From Flammeovirgaceae bacterium (GTDB lineage Bacteria > Bacteroidota > Bacteroidia > Cytophagales > Cyclobacteriaceae): 39,518 nt of DNA. This document shows positions 8,433 to 16,574 of the stretch, piece after piece. The stretch lies in assembly GCA_021299455.1 (NCBI GenBank), contig JAJTGQ010000099.1, positions 1 to 39,518 on the forward strand. Reading direction: 5' to 3'. Made by a program: the position numbers and the translations under genes. The first letter of the stretch is position 1, and every line of letters starts with the position of its first letter. Under the pieces are notes generated by a model. The model was given only the letters and a program-made list of their open reading frames with translations. It did not search any database and was not told where the DNA came from.

Positions 8433-9296
8433 ATGAGACAATTAAAAATAAGCAAACAGATCACCAACCGTGAGAGCCAATCGCTTGATAAGTATTTGCA
8501 AGAGATTGGTAAGGTTGATCTGCTCACTCCCGATGAGGAGGTAGAGTTAGCCAAGCGGATTAAAGAAGGAGATCAAATAGCATTAGAGAAACTCACAAAA
8601 GCCAACTTGCGTTTTGTGGTGTCCGTAGCAAAGCAGTATCAAAATCAAGGCCTTTCATTGGGGGATTTGATTAATGAAGGTAATCTGGGCTTAATAAAGG
8701 CAGCCCAGCGTTTTGATGAAACTCGCGGATTCAAGTTCATCTCTTATGCCGTGTGGTGGATTCGCCAAAGTATTTTGCAGGCGCTGGCTGAGCAGTCTCG
8801 TATCGTGCGATTGCCGTTAAATAGGGTAGGGTCTTTAAATAAGATATCGAAAACATTTTCTGAGCTAGAGCAAAAGTTTGAGCGTGAACCATCACCAGAG
8901 GAATTAGCTGAGGTGCTTCAAGTTACAACGGCTGAGGTGGTTGATACAATGAAGATATCGGGTCGCCACGTATCTATGGATGCACCATTTGTGCAAGGCG
9001 AGGAAAACAGTTTGTTGGACGTACTAGAAAACGACAGCGAAGAGAAACCCGATTCAGGTTTAATGACCGACTCATTGAGAAGAGAAGTGCAACGCGCGTT
9101 GTCAACGTTGACGCAACGCGAATCAGACGTTATTACCTTGTACTTTGGTTTGAATGGCGAGCATGCGTTGACATTGGAAGAGATTGGTGAGAAATTTAGT
9201 CTTACCCGCGAGCGTGTTCGGCAGATTAAAGAAAAAGCAATTCGAAGACTACGTCATACTTCCAGAAGCAAGGCTTTAAAACCTTACCTGGGATAA
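8433..9296 (+). CDS. rpoD: Primary RNA polymerase sigma factor (sigma-70, RpoD/SigA type)
   Basis: It directs RNA polymerase to housekeeping promoters. The 287 residues lack region 1.1 and the long non-conserved insert of proteobacterial RpoD, which is normal in Bacteroidota. Visible are region 1.2 ([20 protein letters not shown]), region 2 ([20 protein letters not shown] and [17 protein letters not shown]), region 3, and the region 4 helix-turn-helix ([20 protein letters not shown]). Bacteroidota primary sigma factors recognise TTTG/TAnnTTTG, which agrees with the boxes seen around this window. A terminator follows at 9322. Confidence 0.96.
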   Translation: MRQLKISKQITNRESQSLDKYLQEIGKVDLLTPDEEVELAKRIKEGDQIALEKLTKANLRFVVSVAKQYQNQGLSLGDLINEGNLGLIKAAQRFDETRGFKFISYAVWWIRQSILQALAEQSRIVRLPLNRVGSLNKISKTFSELEQKFEREPSPEELAEVLQVTTAEVVDTMKISGRHVSMDAPFVQGEENSLLDVLENDSEEKPDSGLMTDSLRREVQRALSTLTQRESDVITLYFGLNGEHALTLEEIGEKFSLTRERVRQIKEKAIRRLRHTSRSKALKPYLG

Positions 9297-9321
9297 TGTA
9301 GATTTTGTAATACCATTATTG

Positions 9322-9348
9322 AAGGTCTCGATCGCGAGACCTTTTTTT
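9322..9348 (+). terminator. Intrinsic terminator after rpoD
   Basis: A 9-bp perfect stem, AAGGTCTCG (9322-9330) with CGAGACCTT (9335-9343), running into seven T residues (9342-9348). Confidence 0.88.
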
Positions 9349-9371
9349 GTTAAAATTTTGTTCTCTATTTT

Positions 9372-10325
9372 ATGACAACTGAAAAAGTAAAAGTTTTGAT
9401 TATTGGTTCCGGCCCAGCTGGCTACACGGCTGCAATCTACGCAGCCCGTGCCGGACTAAAACCTGTTTTGTATACGGGAGGACAGCCTGGCGGGCAATTG
9501 ACAATTACGAACGATGTGGAAAATTTTCCGGGCTACCCTGACGGAATCAACGGACCACAGATGATGATGGATTTGCAGAAGCAGGCTGAGCGATTTGGAA
9601 CTAAGATACATTATGCTCTGGCTACCGCGGTTGATTTCTCTACCTATCCATTGAAAGTGACGATTGATGAAAAGCATCAATTGGAAGCGGAAGCAGTAAT
9701 TGTTGCCACCGGGGCTACCGCCAAATATCTTGGCATCCCATCCGAAGAGAAGTTTTCAAATAGAGGCGTTTCGGCATGTGCAGTTTGTGATGGATTCTTC
9801 TACCGTGGCAAAGAAGTGGCAGTTGTGGGGGCTGGAGACTCAGCTGCTGAAGAAGCTACTTACCTGGCGAACCTTTGCCCTAAAGTTCATTTGATCGTGA
9901 GACGTGAAGAGATGCGTGCCTCAAAGATCATGCAGCAACGAGTGAAAAATACGCCTAATATTGAGATTCATTGGAACTCAGAAACAGACGAGATATTAGG
10001 GGATGAAAGCGGTGTAACCGGAGTTCGTCTAGTAAATACAAAAACCAAAGAGAAGAAGGATATTTCAATCAGCGGATTCTTTTTAGCCATTGGGCATAAA
10101 CCCAACACCGAAATTTTCAAAGATCAGTTGACTATGGACGAGGCAGGCTATGTAAAGGTCACTCCAGGCACAACAAAGACAAATGTTCCGGGTGTGTTTG
10201 CGGTTGGTGATGTAGCTGACAAGGTTTACCGTCAGGCAATCACGGCTGCTGGCACCGGATGCATGGGCGCATTGGATGCTGAGAAATTTATCGTAGCTAA
10301 AGAAATGGAGTTAGTTAGTCATTAG
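9372..10325 (+). CDS. trxB: Thioredoxin-disulfide reductase
   Basis: An FAD enzyme using NADPH to reduce thioredoxin in the cytoplasm. The 317 residues carry the N-terminal FAD fold GSGPAGYTAAIYAARAGL, the redox pair CAVC (Cys136, Cys139), the NADPH fold VVGAGDSAAEEA and the C-terminal FAD motif PGVFAVGDV. It is complete and of normal length. bshB1 follows on the same strand after 83 bases, so two thiol-redox genes sit together. Confidence 0.96.
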   Translation: MTTEKVKVLIIGSGPAGYTAAIYAARAGLKPVLYTGGQPGGQLTITNDVENFPGYPDGINGPQMMMDLQKQAERFGTKIHYALATAVDFSTYPLKVTIDEKHQLEAEAVIVATGATAKYLGIPSEEKFSNRGVSACAVCDGFFYRGKEVAVVGAGDSAAEEATYLANLCPKVHLIVRREEMRASKIMQQRVKNTPNIEIHWNSETDEILGDESGVTGVRLVNTKTKEKKDISISGFFLAIGHKPNTEIFKDQLTMDEAGYVKVTPGTTKTNVPGVFAVGDVADKVYRQAITAAGTGCMGALDAEKFIVAKEMELVSH

Positions 10326-10342
10326 ATTCGTTGTTAGTTATT

Positions 10343-10393
10343 CGTTAGTGGTTGTTCGTGAAAACTTAAAACACAAACGAACATCCACCAACG
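10343..10393. repeat. Imperfect inverted repeat between trxB and bshB1
   Basis: Bases 10343-10359 and 10377-10393 are complementary over 15 of 17 positions around a 17-base loop. There is no T-run, so it is not a standard terminator. It could be a folded mRNA spacer or a dispersed repeat of the 'CGTTAGTGGTTGTTCGT' kind. Confidence 0.55.
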
Positions 10394-10408
10394 AAAAACG
10401 ATTTTAAT

Positions 10409-11125
10409 ATGAAATTAGACATTCTCGTTTTTGCTGCGCATCCGGATGACGCAGAGCTGGGTTGTGGGGGCACCATCGCAAAGCATGTTAGCTTAGGGCA
10501 TAAGGTTGGAATTGTTGATTTGACCAAAGGTGAGTTAGGTACGCGAGGCACTATACAAACACGTGCCGAAGAAGCGACCGACTCAGCACGTATTCTTGGT
10601 GTGGCGGTGCGAGAGAATCTTCAATTACGTGATGGCTATTTTCTTAACGATGAGGCACACCGGTTGAGACTGATCGAAGTGATTAGGCATTTTCAACCTG
10701 AGATTGTTCTAGCCAATGCAGTTCATGATCGCCACCCCGACCATGGGCAAGGTGCGGAATTAGCGGCCAAGTCTTGTTTCCTTGCGGGATTGGCAAAAAT
10801 TGAGACTAAGCGCGCTGGTGAATGGCAAAAACCTTGGCGCCCTAAGCATGTATATCACTACATCCAAAGTGCTCTAATTGTACCAGATTTTGTGGTTGAC
10901 GTTTCTGAGCATTGGGAAACAAAGATGAGTTCGATCAAAGCATTCCGAACACAGTTCTTCGATCCGTCTAACAATGAACCAGAAACATTTATTTCAAAAC
11001 CTACTTTTCTAGCTTTTTTAGAAGCACGTGGAAAAGAGTTTGGTCAATCTATTGAAGTCGAATATGCGGAGGGATTCACTACGTCTGGCAGGCTTGGAGT
11101 AGATGATTTGTTCAAGTTGAGATAA
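10409..11125 (+). CDS. bshB1: Bacillithiol biosynthesis deacetylase BshB1 (PIG-L/LmbE family)
   Basis: It deacetylates N-acetylglucosaminyl-malate, the second step of bacillithiol synthesis, in the cytoplasm. The 238 residues have the metal-site motif AAHPDDAELGCGGT (His11, Asp14) and a second motif, HDRHPDHGQGAELA (around 106-119). The stretch LTKGELGTRGTIQTRAEEA is typical of BshB1 rather than of other LmbE-like deacetylases. It lies next to trxB, in keeping with thiol metabolism. The bshA and bshC genes are not in the window. Confidence 0.92.
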   Translation: MKLDILVFAAHPDDAELGCGGTIAKHVSLGHKVGIVDLTKGELGTRGTIQTRAEEATDSARILGVAVRENLQLRDGYFLNDEAHRLRLIEVIRHFQPEIVLANAVHDRHPDHGQGAELAAKSCFLAGLAKIETKRAGEWQKPWRPKHVYHYIQSALIVPDFVVDVSEHWETKMSSIKAFRTQFFDPSNNEPETFISKPTFLAFLEARGKEFGQSIEVEYAEGFTTSGRLGVDDLFKLR

Positions 11126-11189
11126 ACTATCGAATTGGGTCAAACCGATGATGAGGTGTTCATGAGTTTCCTCCAAGAAAACGTGAGAT

Positions 11190-13211
11190 TTACTTTTTAA
11201 CTACCTTGATTCTGCGGATTCTACTTTCCTCTTTTAACTGAAGCAGGTAAATGCCTTGTGTTAAATGTTGAACGTTTGCATGATAGACATCACCACGTTT
11301 TTCAAATTCAATGGTGTTTCGTCTTCCCGCAAGGTCGACTAATTGGACACCCGACAATTCACCCTTTATGCCAGATAACTCAAGATAATTTTCGGCTGGA
11401 TTGGGGTAAGAACTTACCGTACTGCTAACGCCCACTAGATCACCTGTTACAATGAGCGGCACATCGGCAGAGAACTCACTTACACAGCCATCAATCGTTA
11501 CCTGCACTTTGTAGATACCCGGTGCTGTAACTGGAAGAGTTGCATTGGTGGCGGAAGGAATAACAGTTCCATTTAAAAACCATTTGTTTCCTGTTTCTGT
11601 GTTTGAGGTAAGTATGATGGTTTCAACATTTATTCCAATGACTGTTACAATTGGTTTAGCAGGTTTTATACAAAAGGAGCGTGTGACCTCTGGCGCAGCA
11701 TTAAATGAATCATTACCTCCCTGGTTGGCTTTAATGATTGTGCGTCCTGCTTTTACAATCGTTGCTGTGTTGCCGCTTATCGTCACTCTATCAGAGTCTG
11801 CTGTGAAGGCCACGCCAAGACTTGAAGTGGCTGTTGCTGTCAAAGCAAACGGAGCATCGCCAACCGTTTTGTCGGGGATAGCTGTAAACGAAATGGTTTG
11901 ATTATCCTTGAGGTTAACTTCCACATCAGTCGAGAACTTGCTAACACAATCGTCTTCTGTTACCTGCACCTTGTAGTTACCAAGAGTAGTAGTCGTGAAG
12001 GTTGAATTGGTTGCGGAAACAATCACATTTCCATTTAGAAACCATTTGTTTCCCGTAGATGAACTAGAAGTAAGTAAAAATGTTCCTGTGGTTGGTTGAC
12101 TGACGATAACAGTCGGCTTTAAAGGTTTGATGCAAAAGGATTGAGCCACTTCTGGTGCGGCATTGAAAGATGCGCTACCGGCCTGGTTGGCTTTAACGAT
12201 TACGCGGCCAGCTTTTACAATCGTTGCTGTACTACCACTAATTGTGACTTTGTCCGAAGTAGTAGAGTAGGATATAGGTAGGTTTGAACTTGCTGTTGCC
12301 ATTAACGCGAATGGAGCATCCCCAACTGTTTTATCTCCTATTGCTGGAAATGTGATGGTCTGCGAATTTACTGGCGGAGTAACTCCTTTTTGATATACTC
12401 TTACATAGTCTATTTCCATAGACGATTGTGTAAAGGCAGCATCGATGGCTCCACCTACTCCTCCCATGGCAATATTCAAGAGCAGATATTGCGGCTTATC
12501 AAATGGCCAGGTACTTGCATTCTTTACAGGTGGGTTGTAGGTGTAAAAGGGTACATCGTCAACTAAAAACTGAATCTTCTCTTCATCCCAAATTATTGAA
12601 TAGATATGGAACGTAGAGCTTACTTGAGTTACGTTGATGGTCTTTGTGTTGATGGTATTACCGGAGCTAGAAGTAGTATGAATAGAACCGTGAATGACAT
12701 TGGGATTGTTACCCCAGTGTTCCATGATATCAATTTCACCGGTTGCGGGCCAGTTTGTAGTTCCAAATTGACTGGAAAAGAATCCGCCAGGTTCATTGAT
12801 ATTCTTCCCGAGCATCCAAATGGCCGGCCACGTACCTGCACCTGTTGGTAGTTTAGCCCGGGCATCGACACGCCCATAGGTAAATGCGAATTTGGAGTTT
12901 AAGCGCGCAGAAGTGTATTGTTTGGTAAAGCCTTGGTTTGTGAAGCTCTCTTTCTTCGCTACGATACTCAAAACGCCATTGCCTACGGATGAATTTTCAA
13001 TCCGGTTCGTGTAGTGTTGTTGTTCATTGTTATACCAATTGCCGCCTGCCGGAAGTTGCGTTTGATGAAACCATAAGTCAGGTGAAATGGGTCCTGTATC
13101 AGAAAATTCATCAGACCATACCAGCGTGTAACCTCCAGTTTGCGCTAGTGCTGTAGTGCTCAGAAGCAACAAACCGAAAAATATAAAAATTCTCACAGGC
13201 GTTGGGATCAT
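11190..13211 (-). CDS. Secreted GH16 endo-beta-glucanase with duplicated Ig-like modules and a T9SS sorting domain
   Basis: Probably a laminarinase/lichenase-type endo-beta-1,3(4)-glucanase acting outside the cell. A signal peptide spans residues 1-23. The GH16 domain covers about 28-275, with the catalytic motif EIDIME at 159-164 (Glu159 nucleophile, Glu164 acid/base by family rule). Two tandem units of about 150 residues follow, each an Ig-like domain (ITF-AI-DKTVGDAPFAL) plus a NKWFLNG-containing module. The last 75 residues (SSYPNPAENYLELSG ... GIYLLQLKEESRIRRIKVVKK) form a type IX secretion sorting domain. It is last in the minus-strand locus, 14 bases after the GH17 gene. Exact substrate preference cannot be read. 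Confidence 0.92.
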   Translation of the reverse strand: MIPTPVRIFIFFGLLLLSTTALAQTGGYTLVWSDEFSDTGPISPDLWFHQTQLPAGGNWYNNEQQHYTNRIENSSVGNGVLSIVAKKESFTNQGFTKQYTSARLNSKFAFTYGRVDARAKLPTGAGTWPAIWMLGKNINEPGGFFSSQFGTTNWPATGEIDIMEHWGNNPNVIHGSIHTTSSSGNTINTKTINVTQVSSTFHIYSIIWDEEKIQFLVDDVPFYTYNPPVKNASTWPFDKPQYLLLNIAMGGVGGAIDAAFTQSSMEIDYVRVYQKGVTPPVNSQTITFPAIGDKTVGDAPFALMATASSNLPISYSTTSDKVTISGSTATIVKAGRVIVKANQAGSASFNAAPEVAQSFCIKPLKPTVIVSQPTTGTFLLTSSSSTGNKWFLNGNVIVSATNSTFTTTTLGNYKVQVTEDDCVSKFSTDVEVNLKDNQTISFTAIPDKTVGDAPFALTATATSSLGVAFTADSDRVTISGNTATIVKAGRTIIKANQGGNDSFNAAPEVTRSFCIKPAKPIVTVIGINVETIILTSNTETGNKWFLNGTVIPSATNATLPVTAPGIYKVQVTIDGCVSEFSADVPLIVTGDLVGVSSTVSSYPNPAENYLELSGIKGELSGVQLVDLAGRRNTIEFEKRGDVYHANVQHLTQGIYLLQLKEESRIRRIKVVKK

Positions 13212-13225
13212 TTATTAGCACATTA

Positions 13226-14110
13226 TCAATACTTCAACTTCTCGTCTTTATCCCAAATACCCCAATACGCTCCTACATCGCCTTCGGCACCAACTTTCCA
13301 TGATTCATCGAAGGAAGAGAAATAGAATACCTTAATATCTTCTTCCATCGACCACTTTTGAGTGTTAATAAAGTACTTCATGAAATTTTCATCAGATGGC
13401 ATGGCGGCACCAAAATTAGTACCTTGACTAGGCCAGCCTGTTTCACTAATAATTACCGGCTTTCCATTGGCAGCTCGTATAGCCTTGTTATACATTTCTT
13501 TCATGTATAACAATGAGTAGTCAATGTGGCAACCTTCCCAATACGGATAACAATTGGCGAGTACGACATCACATACTGCTGTTATCCGCGGCTTCACTTC
13601 AAATTCATAATAGGCGTCCACATATCCAACGGGAATACCCGGAATAGCCTGCTTCACTCTATTGATAAATGCGATTAAATCATCTTCGGTTAAATCACCG
13701 CGAAGCATGACTTCATTTCCAACAGCTGCGATATCAACGTATCCTTCTTTGGAAACCTTAATAAGGTTTTCTACTTCTTGTTGATTGATTTTGTCGTCAT
13801 CACCTAACCAGGCACCCACCAGTGTGTTCATGCCTAGCTCTTTGGCAATTTTCGGAATCAGTTCGTTGCCCTCTGTACACGAGAAGGAGCGAACCCACTT
13901 AGTATAGGGCTGAATGATTTCCAGTCTCCTTCTGATTTGCTTCTCAGTAATAATCTCACCTGGCTTTTGTCCTTCTTCATAGGCACTAAAGCCAAGCCCA
14001 TGCATGCCCGTATTCAACACTTTTCTAAATAGATTTCGCAACGATTCTGCAGTGGCCCCTTCGTACGAGATACCGGCCAGCGATAATAACTTTTCAGCTT
14101 TTGACGACAT
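13226..14110 (-). CDS. GH17-like exo-beta-1,3-glucanase, cytoplasmic, duplicate of the GH17 domain upstream
   Basis: A 294-residue stand-alone GH17-like domain of the COG5309 type. The two catalytic glutamates of clan GH-A are in place: VGNEV (Glu133) and SETGWPSQG (Glu223). It has no signal peptide, so it should act on imported oligosaccharides. By eye more than half of its residues match the C-terminal domain of the next gene upstream, with shared stretches RSFSCTEGNE, IPVGYVDAY, MKYFINTQ and FYFSSFDESWKV, so the two arose by duplication. The gap to that gene is 2 bases, so they are surely co-transcribed. Reaction specificity (hydrolase versus transglycosylase) is not decided. Confidence 0.88.
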   Translation of the reverse strand: MSSKAEKLLSLAGISYEGATAESLRNLFRKVLNTGMHGLGFSAYEEGQKPGEIITEKQIRRRLEIIQPYTKWVRSFSCTEGNELIPKIAKELGMNTLVGAWLGDDDKINQQEVENLIKVSKEGYVDIAAVGNEVMLRGDLTEDDLIAFINRVKQAIPGIPVGYVDAYYEFEVKPRITAVCDVVLANCYPYWEGCHIDYSLLYMKEMYNKAIRAANGKPVIISETGWPSQGTNFGAAMPSDENFMKYFINTQKWSMEEDIKVFYFSSFDESWKVGAEGDVGAYWGIWDKDEKLKY

Positions 14111-14112
14111 AG

Positions 14113-16446
14113 TTATTTGTATTTTAGATTTTCATTTTTATCCCATATTCCCCAACGCTGACCAACGTCCCCTTCGTGACGAACTTTCCACGATTCATCA
14201 AACGAGGAGAAATAGAACATTTCGATGTTCTCTTGTTGTGCCCAGTTTTGAGTATTGATAAAATACTTCATAGCATTCTCTTCCGAAGGTTGTGCATCAC
14301 CGTTACTCGTTCCCTGATCAGGCCAACCGGTTTCAGTAATGATAACTTTTTTGCCTCGCGCAGCTTCCTGTGCAACCAGATACATTTGTTTCAAATAACC
14401 GGAAGCTTGATTGATTTTGCACCCTTCCCAAAAAGGATAGCAGTTGACTAAAACAACATCACAGGCGTCTGCCAGATCAGTGTGTTCTTTGAACTGAAAG
14501 TACGCATCCACATAGCCAACTGGTATGTTGGGCAGTGCCTTTTTTACACGGCCAATATAATTAAGCAGTTCCTGTTTGGTTAAGTCATTCCGAAGCAACA
14601 CTTCGTTTCCAACCACGGCAATGTCCACATATCCTTGCTGAGCCAGATCTATTAGCTGTTTTATCTCTTCTTCATTTTTCGTTTTGTCGCTGTCGATCCA
14701 CGCGCCCACCATTGTTTTAAGACCTTTTTCACGGGCCGCTTTGGGAATAAACTCATTGCCCTCGGTGCAAGAAAACGAACGCACCGATTTGGTGTGAGGC
14801 GCGACTATTGCCATACGTCTTTTAATCTGTGCCTCCGACAAGATATCCCCAATGTTCTGACCTTCGAGGTAAGGACTAAAGCAAATACCACTGAGACCTT
14901 GGCTGAGGTTTTTATTAAAACGTTCTTTTAAGCCCAAATTAGATAGCGAAGTAAAATCGACATCTGTTGCTAGCGCTGGTATCTTGTTCAGTGACAAGAA
15001 TTTTTCCTTTTGATAATAAGAAGATGATTTTTTTGTTTTGGCCGCTTCACGCTTGTCTAACTCGGCACGCGTCTCATTGGCACGCTGTTCGTCCACATCG
15101 TAGTCGCGCATCACATATATGGCTACCAAAGTTCCCATAATAGGAATGACTGAGAAAAATATTCGCAGGCCGTCAATTGCTCCTTCTGATTGAACGGAGG
15201 CACTTGGGTCGAAACCCACCAACGTCATCAGCGTTCCGCTTAACAATCCAGCAATAGCAAACCCCACTTTCACCATCCACCAATAGATTGCCCCGAAAAT
15301 ACCCTCCCGTCTTTTGCCGGTGGTTAATTCATCCAGATCAATTACATCAGCCGTCATGGACATCATAATTGTGAATAAACTTCCGATACCAAAAGAGAAA
15401 AGCGGCAAAGCAAAAATAAACATGTATGGTTTGCCCGGCACAAACAAAAACCAAAACAGAATATAACCGAAAAGGGAAATACTTTGAGAAACAATAAAGG
15501 CCCGTTTTTTCCCCAACCATTTTGACATTCTTGCTACGATGGGAATGACCAGGAAGGTGGTGGATAGTGCACCTAAACTACCAAAGAGTGTTGGCCAAAT
15601 TCCTGCTGCACCAGTATCGCCATTGAATAAATGGTAGACGATTATAAAGAATGAAAAACTAGCTATCGTATTAAAGGCGTTGAAAATGAAGAAAGTAGCT
15701 ACGCACAATTTTCTGAATGGAATTGAGGTGAATGCTTCTTTAAAACCGAGGAATATCTCTTTTAGGCTATAACCTATAGAGCGAAAATTTAGTGGAGCAT
15801 AATTTTCATGAAGTGACGACTTACCTTTAATAAAAATGGCTGGTACCATCGCAAAGATGGCACATGCAATACCTACCCAAACCGCAAGTGTTCGAGTCGC
15901 TACGTCAGCTGACGCAAACCAGCTTTTGTCATACATGACAACCCAAAACCAAGGAGCAATTACCCAGGCCCATTGGCCGATCCATTGAGCGATGGCCATG
16001 ATGCTGGTGCGTTCATGAAAGTCGTTGCTCATTTCATAACCCATTGCTACGTAAGGCACACTAAAAAGAGTTAAGCCTAAATAGAATATGAAAGACCAAA
16101 ACATAAAAAAGTAGAAGTTGTAGGTGATGCCATCTTCACGATACAACTGCCACATGATGACAAATGAAAAACCCATGAGAATGGCGCCTAAAAAAACGTA
16201 GTGTCTGCGCCTGCCCCAACGTGACTTGGTGTTGTCCGAGATGTATCCCATGATGGGATCAGTGATCGCATCGAAGATTCTTGGAAGAAAGAAGATTAGT
16301 CCCCACATCCAACCTGGGAATCCAAGATCTTGTACCAGCACGACCATAAATATTCCTAGCACCGCAGGGAACATTTGATTGGCTAGCATTCCCACACCGA
16401 ACGCAATTTTTTGACCCATCGGGACTTTACTTGTAATCGTAGACAT
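14113..16446 (-). CDS. GPH-family sugar symporter fused to a C-terminal GH17 domain
   Basis: Residues 1 to about 447 form a 12-segment transporter of the glycoside-pentoside-hexuronide:cation symporter family (MelB-like). It carries the typical DAITDPIMGYISDNTKSRWG loop after the second membrane segment. A charged linker (about 447-515, with DEQRANETRAELDKREAAK) leads to a complete GH17-like domain. That domain has both catalytic glutamates: VGNEV (Glu615) and TETGWPDQG (Glu705). With 12 segments the C-terminus should face the cytoplasm, so incoming beta-glucan oligosaccharides could be cut as they arrive. The frame is continuous with no sign of a join error. The fusion is unusual; symporters of this family normally end after the twelfth segment. 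Confidence 0.9.
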   Translation of the reverse strand: MSTITSKVPMGQKIAFGVGMLANQMFPAVLGIFMVVLVQDLGFPGWMWGLIFFLPRIFDAITDPIMGYISDNTKSRWGRRRHYVFLGAILMGFSFVIMWQLYREDGITYNFYFFMFWSFIFYLGLTLFSVPYVAMGYEMSNDFHERTSIMAIAQWIGQWAWVIAPWFWVVMYDKSWFASADVATRTLAVWVGIACAIFAMVPAIFIKGKSSLHENYAPLNFRSIGYSLKEIFLGFKEAFTSIPFRKLCVATFFIFNAFNTIASFSFFIIVYHLFNGDTGAAGIWPTLFGSLGALSTTFLVIPIVARMSKWLGKKRAFIVSQSISLFGYILFWFLFVPGKPYMFIFALPLFSFGIGSLFTIMMSMTADVIDLDELTTGKRREGIFGAIYWWMVKVGFAIAGLLSGTLMTLVGFDPSASVQSEGAIDGLRIFFSVIPIMGTLVAIYVMRDYDVDEQRANETRAELDKREAAKTKKSSSYYQKEKFLSLNKIPALATDVDFTSLSNLGLKERFNKNLSQGLSGICFSPYLEGQNIGDILSEAQIKRRMAIVAPHTKSVRSFSCTEGNEFIPKAAREKGLKTMVGAWIDSDKTKNEEEIKQLIDLAQQGYVDIAVVGNEVLLRNDLTKQELLNYIGRVKKALPNIPVGYVDAYFQFKEHTDLADACDVVLVNCYPFWEGCKINQASGYLKQMYLVAQEAARGKKVIITETGWPDQGTSNGDAQPSEENAMKYFINTQNWAQQENIEMFYFSSFDESWKVRHEGDVGQRWGIWDKNENLKYK

Positions 16447-16503
16447 GGTTTTGGGTTTTAGGATGGATTTACTTTTTATCTATTAAACTCATTCAAATTC
16501 GGG

Positions 16504-16570
16504 ATCCCTCACCCCGTCCTCGTTCCTCGGACACCCCTCTCCCGAGGGAGTGGGGATTGGGGTGAGGGAT
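16504..16570. repeat. Large GC-rich palindromic repeat within the glucan locus
   Basis: ATCCCTCACCCC (16504-16515) and GGGGTGAGGGAT (16559-16570) form a perfect 12-bp stem. Between them smaller palindromes such as CCCGAGGG (16541-16548) occur. It lies in the 128-base gap between the GH17 lipoprotein stop and the symporter start. A T-run follows only on the plus strand, so for the locus (minus strand) it is a stable hairpin without a terminator tail. 'CCCTCACCCC...GGGGTGAGGG' elements are familiar dispersed repeats in many genomes. Confidence 0.75.
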
Positions 16571-16574
16571 TTTT

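Noticed and set aside
11126..11189. Terminator between the convergent bshB1 and GH16 genes
   Set aside because: No stable stem with a T-run could be found in this short gap.
14113..16446. Symporter-GH17 fusion as an assembly or frameshift artefact
   Set aside because: The frame runs uninterrupted with a natural charged linker, and a separate homologous GH17 gene follows intact, so two genes merged by error is unlikely.
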